Assembly (NCBI GenBank): GCA_019400425.1
Contig: JAFREE010000099.1
Location: forward strand, 1-64,000
From: Hymenochaete sp. R1
Taxonomy: Eukaryota > Basidiomycota > Agaricomycetes > Hymenochaetales > Hymenochaetaceae
Reading direction: 5' to 3'
DNA length: 64,000 nt
The notes beneath the pieces were generated by a model. It was given only the letters and a program-made list of their open reading frames with translations. It did not search any database and was not told the DNA's origin. Both the position numbers and the translations under genes were made by a program. Positions 11,513 to 21,568 of this stretch are shown piece after piece (position 1 is the stretch's first letter; each line of letters opens with the position of its first letter).

Positions 11513-12384
11513 TGTAACACATAAATCGCGTGAATTTTTGTAAGCCCCTTCCCGCACAAGTATCTATTTCTACAAGACTTACAGCACATATATTAGATGT
11601 TACATTCTCTCGCTTATAAATGTAACCTACACAAATCGTACCTTCTTTTTCGTTATTAAACACCTTGCGAGAGGGTCACTGTCATTTTATAGGCCTCATT
11701 CACATCATCTCCACTAGTACTGTTACAGAGAATTAAGAGATGCATAGGCCTCATACAAATCAATTTCATAGCAACTACGTATTGAATTACAGCCCCGTAA
11801 ATTGACACAGAGGCGCATGTCACAGCGAAATGATTCACGTTTCCAAGAAATACACTTCTCGTTCCACCGCAATCTCTTAATATCTGAACGAGCCAAATCA
11901 GGCCAAGGCGTCTACCATAGGCGCCCAGATCGAAGCACACGCGTAGGGCGAGTTCCCGAAGCGGCCACCGGATTTCGTTATTGTTCAGATAGAACGACGC
12001 GTGTTAGTTTGGCATCTCTGGCCTTTTACGAAGACTTCGCCAAGTGAAAGGCGGTGCGGCTGTGCAGTGTGTGGCCAAGGCCACCTTGACTTCCTTTGAA
12101 AGATAAAGAAAAATAAGAAATAAAGGCCACATAAATATATCACTAGACAACCATTCGGTTGCCGACAGCCACAACGTCCACCCAAATTTCCCATCCGCAT
12201 TCCTTTCAGATATAATATAAAGAGAGAATAAAGAGCCCTCTTCGCAGACCACTCACATTACTGCTTGCATTCCTACCCGTACTTCAGCTTGCCCCAGACC
12301 CCGCTTTACAATCTACCCTCTACCTATCCTCACTCCACGTTCACAGTCCCAGCACTTAAGAAACAAATACACATCGAACTCAAA
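11513..12384. other. Intergenic region between tRNA-Thr and a hypothetical gene
   Basis: No gene was found in these 870 bases. The last 130 bases are pyrimidine-rich and A-rich just before the ATG at 12385, as for a fungal promoter and leader. No repeat was recognised. Confidence 0.4.
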
Positions 12385-13475
12385 ATGGTTTCAGGAATGG
12401 ACTTCATCAAATATGGATTTGACCTGTTACTTCAGCCCACGTCGCCTCCAAGTCACCCGCGCCTCCGTCCTCCCCCTTTGATTTCTACACTACTGCCAAG
12501 GGAGCCACGTTCTTCAGCGGCAACAACCGCGAGCCCACAGTGACATACAACCCTATTTCGAACACGATTTGGAAGCCATTCGGTGTCGGAATGGATCTTC
12601 CATCCACAGATGCGCCCGCATCCAAGGCCTGCGACTTGACCTTCTTCAGCAAGTTCCTCTGTCCCAAGGTCCCTGCTCAGAACTGGCCCGTGGTGGCCTT
12701 GCGCCATCCGAGGCCTCAGTGTTCGGTCGCTATTTTAGGTGCTCTGCATCATTTCGAAGAGGTTCGTGGCTTACGGGTAACTATATGACAGTAAAGCTGA
12801 CTGCTTCACTATCAGATTGCTCAGAGTTGGCTCGCCGAGAACAAGTTGGTTGGTGAAGAGCAGTCCGATACCCTTACCCCGCCGGTCCATCAGAACAAAC
12901 CGGATAACCCCCATACACGAATCGGCGACGCAACCACAGTGCAGAACAACGATACGTGCGTGGTGGTTTCGCGCTGTCACGATGGACCGGTGATTCCAAG
13001 GCGCGGCATCCGGGAAAGCGTCTTTACCAGACCTATCTCAGTGTATCGAGGACCGGATCCTGAAGACCTCCCTCCCCCCAACTTCTCGTTGCACAATTGG
13101 AGAAAAAGGCGCTGCTTCTTTCATCCATCTGAAGAGCACGAGCGGCATCTTAGGGAGGTCGGTCAGGCTTCACCCATACCATCATCGAGCCCGCTTCGGC
13201 AGGATGACGGCCTTGACTACTGTCCTCCATCTGCTCCCTCATCTCCCTCATGCTGTGACGACTCCAACACACCGTCTTCTGATTGGGATGGCAGCGACGA
13301 CATGAGCCTGTCTCCCCAAACACCGTGGTGGGTCCCAAATGACAAGGAGGACTACTTCTCTGGGTCGGACTTTTCAGATGAAGAAGATACGGAGATAGGA
13401 TACCTAGCGGACGAAGAGCCTACCAAGTTCTTCGGCATAGTTTCAAGCTTCCCACGAAAGACGCGTGCACTCTGA
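12385..13475 (+). CDS. Hypothetical protein with a frame break near its 5' end
   Basis: Two main exons (to 12761, and 12816..13475) join in phase. The frame that reads on through FYTTAKG and CDLTFFSKFLCPK has no ATG of its own near the 5' end. The frame with the ATG at 12385 (MVSGMDFIKYGFD) is offset by one base. Two readings fit: a missing base in GACCTG near 12421, or a 63-nt intron (12388..12450) directly after the ATG codon that restores the frame. The product has no known domain. Its C-terminal half is Ser/Pro/Asp-rich with an acidic stretch (DEEDTEIGYLADEE). It converges on the second carrier, with only 42 bases between stop codons. Confidence 0.6.
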
Positions 13476-13517
13476 GTCTGACAATATACAGACAGGTCAT
13501 TTATTGATGGGAGGGCC

Positions 13518-15182
13518 TCATACACCAGTCGCAGAACGGAGATATTCTAGAGCGGACAAATTAGATAATACTTCCATTTTTCCTCAACCATTTATTTCAT
13601 TACATACCTCTTGTGAGTTCGAACGCCCCGAACGTCGCGGCCGCTGCCGGGATACTATACCATTTGAGTCTCTTTTTTTTTGTAGATAAACAAGAAAATG
13701 TACCTTCTTAGCACTGAATCGCATCACCCTTTGATCAGCCTCTACACAAACTCAAAGACAGCCGCAGTTTCACTCACAGGAGGGCGAAAGACCCCGATAC
13801 AGCCCGATGCTAACATCATCATCAATATGCTTGCAAAACCTCTTAAGGCTTGGAAACCTACAACCCGCTTTCGCGCACTATGCTTCTACACTCAAGGGTG
13901 ATGTATTGCACTGGCGATCCGGAGGGAGGAGTGGACCGCAATTGAACACGAGACTTAACTACGTCTTGAATATTTTTCAGCAACAGGCATAATTAACAGC
14001 GATATTGCGACTCACCAAGAGGATAACAAGCTAGCCAGTACGATATCTAAGGCAAGTCAAACCAAAGTATTGGCAAGGTGCTGGATCTGAACTACATACA
14101 CCTCCACAGGACCCGCTGGCCAGCAAAGCCCAGACTGGCAAGCCATCGGGATAATGACCTTTGAACGAGCGTTTGGCATATTCAAAGCCTAGAGAAGTTC
14201 TATATCAGAGAGTGTTGAACGAATACATGGGGACGAACCGGCGTAAAAGCTGCAATAGCATTTTTTTTCAGTCAGTCCGTTTATTACAGATTGAAATCTA
14301 CGTTGCCTACCCAGCATACGCAGGAATTTCTCTTGCCACTGTCACCTACAATGAGACTTGAGTCACTCCATTTCGGTTCGATACTTCAGGCTAACGGACC
14401 CAGAAACCACGCATAACGCCTTTCCTAAAGCCCCATTCCTTCCACATCTCCCTGGCCACCACCCTCAATCGCTTGTCCGTAGCCCCGCCGTATTGACCCT
14501 GCATACGGACTTTAAACATCTCAACTGAGAGCAACTTTCAGTCAAGTCTAACTAAAGTGCAAACGCAAAACTTACCTGGACTAGCTAATACTGAGTTCGC
14601 AGCTCCTGCCAATGCTCCAGCGGCTGCGATCTCTTTCAAAGAAAGTTCAGGAAAGGGTGAGATGATTCGCTTGGAGATTGCATATGACGTGAAGAGCAAG
14701 GAATTGACACCCGCTATGCCGATTAGTGGGCTAGCCATGCCTGGGGTATCCCTATGAGAGATTGCTCCCAGAGCGTAGTAAAAGGTGCATACCCTTCCAA
14801 AGAGCAAGAAAGCCCTCTTTCCGGATGGTCTGGGCAAGAATGTCCATCGGACCTTTCTGCAATTCGGTAAACTTTTTCGGGTCTTCAGATCATCAAAAAT
14901 GGGCTACTCACAAACATGCCCTCTGATAATCGCACAAATGCAACGTATCAGATATTCATCACTTTGAACAGTTCGACACGCACTGGGAGCTATCTGAGCC
15001 CGAGTCTTTACTGTGTCTAAAGGCTGCCCGACAAGGACCTGGGCGGCGCCTCCTGTTCAATGCGATCAGTCCCGTCGATACTTTCTAAGCCTAGGGATCG
15101 ATCGATACTGACCCACGCTCCCTGCGACGAGCTCATTGACAGTGCTTGGATGCCAGATCGTGTCAAAAATACCACGACCCAT
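13518..15182 (-). CDS. Mitochondrial carrier (SLC25 family), carnitine/ornithine-type, 295 aa, 15 exons
   Basis: Fifteen exons (15182..15113, 15052..14984, 14922..14912, 14856..14793, 14740..14576, 14524..14400, 14345..14311, 14249..14239, 14188..14100, 14046..14016, 13964..13865, 13809..13778, 13713..13704, 13654..13608, 13546..13518) rebuild an unbroken carrier. Three exons are only 10-11 nt long. All three signatures are intact: PLDTVKTRAQ, PVEMFKVRMQ and PLDVVKSRVQ. Repeat ends such as GFLALWKGMASPL, GVMRGFW and GLYRGLSPSLLR also fit. The C-terminus FELTREYL is usual for the family. The first Met chosen (15182) lies close to the first repeat; an earlier in-frame Met exists at 15299. Substrate is inferred only. 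Confidence 0.9.
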
Positions 15183-15456
15183 TCTTTTCTCTACAAACGA
15201 GCTTCGACAGGGAGTGTACTGAGTCTCGTCGATGGTGATGGTCACCTCCACGGGCTTGTTGTGAACGTCGCATGCATGACAAGCGAGCATGAATTGCACC
15301 AGACTCGCGTCAACTCACTCGTGCGCTCGTGCTCTTCGGTGATCGACATTAGTGCTCTTCTTCAAGTTGGGCATCATGCCGTGCTTTTCGACTCAACGGC
15401 CGTTGCGTGGCCTTCTGTTCTCCACTGCTCATTCTTGACGGTTCCCTATCATCAAA

Positions 15457-16900
15457 ATGTCCTCGTTGACTCCTTCATCAAAGGCCAGAGGTAAGGAGAA
15501 GCAAGCACTTCCCTCGTCGAACTGGTTCAACCTACAGAAGGCATGCATGTCCGTCGGAAAGCAGATACGTTTGAACGTAGACTTATGTTTATCTCTTTCG
15601 CAGAAACTTGGCGGGCCAAAGAACACGTCCAAACGACTCGATGCGAATGCCACCGAAACACAAGCTGCCTCAGTTGGAAAAGTCGGTGAAGGCAGCAAAA
15701 CGACCTTAGCTTCCATGCCAAATTTTCCTCGAGGCATCTCGAGCACCAGCACAGACGTCCTTTCACAGAGCTCAAACTCTGGCCCCGGCTCCCAAAAACA
15801 GCTGGTTGAGCTAATAAAAGGATATTCCTCATTCACCGCTGAACAGGAAGAGTGCGTATTCTTTACTCTTTGCATTAATTGATGACTATTTACGCTTTCA
15901 ACTAAGGCCAGGCAGATATCTTGCACTTGACTGCGAAATGGTTGGTGTGGGTCTCAATGGCTCCGAGTCATCACTCGCACGCGTCAGTCTTGTCAATTAC
16001 CATGGTGCGGTCATCTTGGACGAGTTCGTGAAGCAGAGGGAACGAGTGACGGACTACCGAACGTTTGTGAGTGGGATCCGAGCGGAGGATCTAGTGCGCG
16101 GTGCGTGCAGCTTCGTTTCTATTCATGGTAACGAGTAGCTGAATCCCTTAACGAATAGCCAAACCTTTCAAAGAGGTGCAAAAACTGGTGTCAGATTCTC
16201 TGGAAGATCGTATTCTTGTCGGACATGCCGTTCATCATGATCTGAAGGTGTGCCAAATGACTTTAATAGCGTTACATCAATCCTTACCTTCCAATAATCA
16301 CAGGCCCTTCTCCTCTCACACCCACATACTCAAACCCGAGACACTCAACTCCTGGCTGGGAAGGCACGGATTCTCAAGACGAAGTACCCATCATTGAAAA
16401 AGTTGGTCCAACAAGAACTTGGTTTCATGATTCAGTCCGGGGAACACTCTAGCGTAAGCCTTTACAAATGAACGCCCTTGTCAAGATGTGTTGTCCTTGG
16501 AGCTTGCTAATCTGGTCTGTCGATCCCGCCTCAGGTCACGGATGCCAGAGCGACCATGGCATTGTATCGGCTTCACCGCAAAGAATGGGAGAAAACTTTC
16601 AATCAGCATTCGCATTCGCAGTTCACTAAACAAAAAAGCAAGAAAAGGAAACGGAAAGATGAAGAGATAGGTGAAGGATCAAGAGAGGAAATATCTGCGC
16701 GCGGGAAGTTAATTACGACATCAACAAAGAAGGCTCACATGAACGTGAACGAGAGTGCGACAATGGGTGGTGGAGGACGAAAAGGAATAAGCTCGGGTTT
16801 GTCGACGGTAATTAAATGGCATGATGGATCAAAAAGGCAGAATTTGGATAGGAGTATCAAAGTCCATGAGGAAGAATGGTGGTCAACGCTCAATACTTGA
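15457..16900 (+). CDS. REX4: RNA exonuclease 4 (DEDDh 3'-5' exonuclease), 397 aa
   Basis: Five exons (15457..15851, 15907..16100, 16159..16247, 16304..16453, 16535..16900) join in phase. The exonuclease domain (about residues 135-290) shows the DEDDh motifs: ALDCEMVG (first D and E), HAVHHDLK (second D), and [13 protein letters not shown] with the last D, preceded by the KYPSLKKL segment. Residues 1-130 are Ser/Thr/Lys-rich, and the C-terminal 100 residues carry a basic KKRKRKDEE patch, probably for nuclear or nucleolar targeting. Yeast Rex4 acts in pre-rRNA processing. It converges with the BTB gene; 82 bases separate the two ends. Confidence 0.92.
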
Positions 16901-16982
16901 TCTTATGTATGTAATGGAAATTCGTTTGCTGAATCTATACATACATTGGAAATTGTGTTGATCGATTCAATGGTACAGGGGA

Positions 16983-17882
16983 CTATGCTATTTCACTGGT
17001 GAGTGATTTTAGAGCCGCCTGCCACGGCCTTCTAAGAATATCCATTGTTAGCTGACCTCCGTGTCTATAGCGGATGCACGCATCTACTTCGCAAAACATG
17101 TAAGTTTGCCAAAGATCGATCTGTAGCCTTGATGGGATGAACGAGAGGTCGCGCAAAGTCTCGCCCGAGGGCTTCTTATCGAGCTCCTCAAGGACGGTCA
17201 TTTGGAATGCTTTCCAGGAAGGTGAAAATTGTAAACCACTCTGATGCGCCGCACAACGGTGAGCAACACCTTCAGGTGAATGGAATGTTGTCATCCATTT
17301 CATAATTGTGTTCTTCCTATCATCATGAAAAGCGATCAGATCTATGGCCGCCTCGACGCCGATCTTCTTCAGCTCCTTCCTTGCCTGCAACGAACCCAAA
17401 CTCCCGTTCAACGTAGCTTTTGAAGAAGTTTTTGCCTCCTCCTTCAGTCCCAAGAGTCGAGCGATGCCGAATCGCAGTATGGGCGAAAAGGGAAGGCGTG
17501 GGTCATTGAGCAAGCCCCTCGCTAGAGCCTGTCCTGCATCGAAGTTATATTTCTGCGTAACGATAACGATGAGCTCACAAAACTCCTCGTACGAGAGCTT
17601 AAACGCGATATCGCCAGTCGCATTTGGATATATGAGCCCCAGGAGCGCCTCTAGTACCGGTTCTCGCTCCGCCATAGGGATTGGTTCCTGTGATTCGGAT
17701 TCTTTCACGTCGCGGGGGATCGTGAACATGTCGCGAAAGAACTGTGATGCAAGCTTAAGCACGAGCGAATGCACTCTGAAGAGGACACCATCGCTCGACA
17801 CGAGCACGAGGTCGGCGTCTGGAAACAAGTACGATGGATTATGGCTAGGTTGTTTTGGCTCTGAGTTAGTGTCGGAATTCAT
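16983..17882 (-). CDS. BTB/POZ domain protein, 299 aa
   Basis: This is a single uninterrupted exon, unusual in this intron-rich window. Residues about 20-110 form a BTB/POZ fold: FPDADLVLVSSDGVLFRVHS, then LVLKLASQFFRDMF, the helices around EPVLEALLGLIYP, and FEELIVI-like segments. The rest is helical and has no recognised domain. The large family of intron-poor BTB proteins in Agaricomycetes is often expanded in tandem. Such domains mediate dimerisation or Cullin-3 binding; the role here is unknown. A decayed paralogue lies about 1 kb upstream on the same strand. Confidence 0.85.
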   Translation of the reverse strand: MNSDTNSEPKQPSHNPSYLFPDADLVLVSSDGVLFRVHSLVLKLASQFFRDMFTIPRDVKESESQEPIPMAEREPVLEALLGLIYPNATGDIAFKLSYEEFCELIVIVTQKYNFDAGQALARGLLNDPRLPFSPILRFGIARLLGLKEEAKTSSKATLNGSLGSLQARKELKKIGVEAAIDLIAFHDDRKNTIMKWMTTFHSPEGVAHRCAAHQSGLQFSPSWKAFQMTVLEELDKKPSGETLRDLSFIPSRLQIDLWQTYMFCEVDACIRYRHGGQLTMDILRRPWQAALKSLTSEIA

Positions 17883-18299
17883 CGTGAAAAGAATGTCTGA
17901 GTCAGTAGTAGTGAAGATGATAGAACGTAGACAAGCAAGATGCGATAGGCGCCCGGACAGTGAGAGGCAGCAGCAAGATAGGCGCTCTTCTACTTACTTC
18001 GGTTGGATGACATAAGATTCTCAACAGCAGAAGACAGAATTGGAATTTGTATTCGTGTATTACACTGTATACGGAAAGAACTGAAAGGTCCAAACTTTCG
18101 ATATGGTCATAAAAAGAATGACTAAGCATGAATATCAGACTCGAAACCATATTTACACGTAGTCTGTTATAGTCTGAGGGGCTGATTGGATGTATTAAAA
18201 TCTCGAGGGCGACATACTTCAAGTTTACAGAATGAAAATGTGCAAAAAAAAAACAAATTCGACTTCTTCATGAATGAAAGAAAGACCATATAAATGACT
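17883..18299. other. Upstream region of the intact BTB gene
   Basis: About 420 bases of A/T-rich sequence between the intact BTB start and the remains of the second copy. No RNA gene or repeat was seen. Confidence 0.4.
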
Positions 18300-18500
18300 G
18301 ACTGGCGACTTGGCTTCGAGCTACTTGAGAACGATCATCTGGAGAATTTTCTATGTGGTGTAGATTGGAACCCAATCTCTTATGCTTTGAGCAACCGCGT
18401 GGACCTGCGAACGGAATGAACGCCCTCGTTGACTCGTTCTTGTCGCAGAAAGTCGTGCGGAGTGCGTTTGAACGAAGAAGGCATTGTTTGGTAAGAGGCG
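18300..18500 (-). pseudogene. Remnant of the C-terminal half of the second BTB copy
   Basis: On the minus strand this stretch still aligns by eye with the intact BTB gene at about 17190-17300. The segment reading LQMIVLK, then a TAG stop, then LE matches QMTVLEELD of the intact protein. DNA around GTTGCTCA...AGAG.TTGG also matches with a gap. Stops and deletions break the frame. It shows that the short BTB frame at 18881-19447 was once part of a full-length copy. Confidence 0.55.
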
Positions 18501-18554
18501 AAAGGGATTACGCTCGGGATCTAATTTTAACTTTAACCATGACGGCGCGCGCGA

Positions 18555-18760
18555 CGAGCATTTGGATAGGGTAGCCAAAAGCCACGTTGAGTTACAGTCG
18601 ATAGTTGGCTTAAGGCGGTGTAATGATGCGCATTACGAGCGTTCGGATAAGGAAGCGGCGAGAAGCCATGATGAGTTACAGTTGATAGTTGGCTAAGGGC
18701 GGTGTAATGATGCGCATTAGGAGCGTTCGGATAAGGGAGCAGCGAGAAGCCATGATGAGG
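18555..18760. repeat. 84-bp tandem repeat, about 2.4 copies
   Basis: The string GTTACAGT(C/T)GATAGTTGGCT recurs at 18591 and 18675, a period of 84 bases. The unit goes on with AAGGCGGTGTAATGATGCGC and AGCGTTCGGATAAGG. A third partial copy starts near 18720. Copies differ at a few bases. The repeat lies inside the decayed BTB copy, between its surviving N-terminal frame and its C-terminal remnant. Confidence 0.85.
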
Positions 18761-18880
18761 AGTGGTGGACTGTAGCTGAAGTTCAGCATTGCAACGGGCT
18801 GCAGAAGTAGCTCTTGAATAATGCACTGGACGAAATGCCGAAGATATCACCCGGTCACTGGTATCTGTGCGATTGAATGG

Positions 18881-19447
18881 TCAATGGATGCTCGTCCTGT
18901 GTGAGTAGATGACCCAACCTCTTATTTCGCGCACTGGAGCAGTACCGAGCCTCGTTGCCAACACTGATGCATTGTGTACAGCTTTTGAAGCAGCTTCCGC
19001 CTCTGGCCGCCACTCCATACGCTCTGCAATTTGAAGCTTTTGCGTAGGTGAAAAAGCGAGGCGTGAGTCGTTAAACAAGCCTTTCGCCAGCGTCTGTCCT
19101 GCATCGAGAGTGTATTTCTGTGTTATCACGAGCAAAAGATCGCAGAAGTCCTCGTACGAGAGCGTAAGAGCAACATCATTCGAACCACTTGGATATATAA
19201 GCGCCAAAAATGCCTCGAAGACTTGCCCGTTTTCCGCTACAGGGATAGGCTCGAACGACTCGGTCTCGTGTGCATCTCGAGGGATCGTGAGCATGTCACG
19301 GAAGAAGGACGACGCAAGTTTGAGCACGAGCGAATGAGCTTTGAAGAGAACGCCATTGCTGGAAGCGAACACGAGGTCGGCATCTGGAAATGAGAACGAC
19401 GGATGGTAGTCTGGTTGATTCTGTTCTGGGTTTGTGGTAGAGTTCAT
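18881..19447 (-). pseudogene. Truncated BTB/POZ paralogue (188-codon frame)
   Basis: Residues 1 to about 165 match the intact neighbour closely in order: FPDADLVFASSNGVLFKAHS, LVLKLASSFFRDML, VFEAFLALIYP, and FCDLLLVITQKYTLDAGQTL. After about residue 165 the similarity stops; the frame ends in about 20 unrelated residues. The missing C-terminal part is still visible, broken, at 18300-18500, with an 84-bp tandem repeat in between. The BTB fold itself is complete, so a short BTB-only protein could still be made. Decay after a tandem duplication is the simplest reading. Confidence 0.75.
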
Positions 19448-19782
19448 CGTAGGGAGAATGAGAACGTAGTGGTGGGTGATGTCGAAGAGCGCAATAGGCG
19501 CCCTTTCCTAGTTCGGGCGCCTTCATACTGGCCTTCCATCTATAGGAAGGTAGGATGGCATCACACAGTCCTCCGAAATTCAGAGTCACGAGGACAGCTC
19601 TAACATTTAAATATGCGTCAATGACCGAATAAACGACCGATATACACTGGAACAGGCACAATATACAAAAACAGCAGTTGAATGCTATCGCAAAACCCTT
19701 GCTTCAAAAGACGATCGCAACCATCTATGAGTGGCGTAGGACTTCGTTGAGAATCCTACACGTCCCTTACCTATGACAACGC
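19448..19782. other. Intergenic region between BTB copy and INO1
   Basis: About 335 bases holding the 3' end of INO1 and upstream DNA of the truncated BTB copy. No feature seen. Confidence 0.4.
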
Positions 19783-21568
19783 TCACCACACACGCGAGCT
19801 AAGAAGCAAATCAGACGACCCCTCAAGACCAATACACGCCTTCAAGAATGCCTCGAGCCCATTGCGCTGGCGGCTCAAACTGTTGACGACGTCCGTGCCG
19901 GGCTTGACGAGCGGCGCTTTGCACATGAAAGAGAGCAGGGAAAGGACAGAGTAGAGGGGCTGGAACTCAGTGTCCTTGGAGGGGTCTCGGTATTTGACAC
20001 GAGTGAGGAGCTCAGCAAGGATCGTGAGGTCGAGAATGAGAGGTGTTGCGAGAAGAGAGTCCTAAAATAGGGATTAGCATAAACTTATAAATACAGCCAA
20101 AATTCAATCCTTACCTCGCACTCGTTGAAGATGCTAATCGTGTTGCGACCGCCGCAGAAGATCTCAGAGTAGTACTCGTCAATTGCGCGCTTTGAGTCAC
20201 CAACAGCAGGGACGTATTTGATAACGACAACGTGATCGGGGTGCTCGCCCTTCCTCGCCTTGGCATCCTTCGCATTCGGGTCACCAGGCTTGAACAGCAA
20301 CGCGTTGCTCTCTACCATGTCATCTACGACGCTGCTCTTGCTGATCTCCTTGCTCTTGAACTGACGCTCTGAGCTCAGATTGTGCCCGTCGTTGTTGCCG
20401 AGATGGTTGTAGGAGGCAATGGAGCGCGGCTTGATACCAGCGTTTACGAGAAACTCGGCGAGGACGGACTTCAGCTTCGTCTGACCAGACTTGAGATCAT
20501 CACCACCAATGAATGCCTTGTGCTTCTCTGCAAGAGCGATGACACCCGGAACGAAGGTATTCTGAGGTGCACCGTTGATGAATGGCACGTTCTCGAGAAT
20601 GGATGCAACAGCGAAGACTGTTGAAGGAGCGATTTCTGCGTGGGAAGCCTTGATAGATGCGAGAATATTGTCGGCAGTGTCATTCACGCCGGGTATAATA
20701 TCGCTGTAACGCTCGGTGTTGGCCGTCCAGAAGACGATGACCTGATCGAGCTCGTGCTTAGCCTTGAAGGCACGGATATCGTTACGGATGTGGTCAACGT
20801 GAGACCACTTGTCCGATCCTGGGACGACGTTATCCGCACGCGCCTCTTGGTTAGCAGCGATGTAGTCGGGGTAGTAAAGAGAAGGAAGCGGAGAGCCAAG
20901 TTCGGCCATGTAAGGAGCAACCTGGCGCTGGAGGTCCCAAGGCAGGACCTCCGCACGCGCCATAGCCTTGTCCATCGGCATGCCGGAGATATCCCAGCCG
21001 CCAAGGACGAGGTCGTTCGGGTGGACCATGGGAAGGACCTCACCGATGGGCACGTAGACATTCTTACCCGTCTCGGGGTTGGAGCCAATGCTGACGGTGG
21101 AGGCACGGAGGAGCGAACCGATGTAGTTGGGCTGCTGGATGCCGGACTTGGTGTGCCATGAGATATTGTGACGGTTAGCTAAGATAGTAGCAGAGAGGGT
21201 GGTGCCGTTGTTACCACCAAGACCGACCATGAGCAGGCTGGATAAAGTAGCATTAACCAAAGAGTTTTCGAGAAATCAAAAGCCATGCGGGCTTACCCGG
21301 TCTTGGGGACCTTCTTCTGAGTTTGGAACTCAAAAGACTTGACAGTCGGAGTGACCTTGAGCTGTCCGTCGGGGAGCACGTCGACGGACGCTCCGCGATC
21401 GTTGTACTTGGAGGTGATGAATTCATCCGAGTAGGACGTGTTCTCAGATGCGACCTGAATCAAGTACGGACGACGCGCCGCCGTAGGATGAACGGGGACG
21501 ATAGACTCGAGCTGACTGTCCGGGGTATTGCGACCGGAAGAGATGTTTGAAACTTGGGCTGCGGACAT
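19783..21568 (-). CDS. INO1: Inositol-3-phosphate synthase, 557 aa
   Basis: Three exons (21568..21297, 21237..20115, 20061..19783) join in phase; 557 residues fits the fungal enzyme (yeast Ino1 has 533). It converts glucose 6-phosphate to myo-inositol 3-phosphate with NAD+, the first step of inositol and phosphatidylinositol synthesis in the cytosol. Visible hallmarks are the Rossmann loop [46 protein letters not shown], and [10 protein letters not shown] with KSSVVDDM near the catalytic site. The final exon supplies the conserved [11 protein letters not shown] and [10 protein letters not shown]. It is divergent from the SDR-like gene. Confidence 0.97.

Noticed and set aside
12388..13475. Calling the 12.4-kb gene a pseudogene
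   Set aside because: Everything after the first 40 bases is open and spliced in phase, and an intron reading can explain the 5' problem. The evidence does not force decay.
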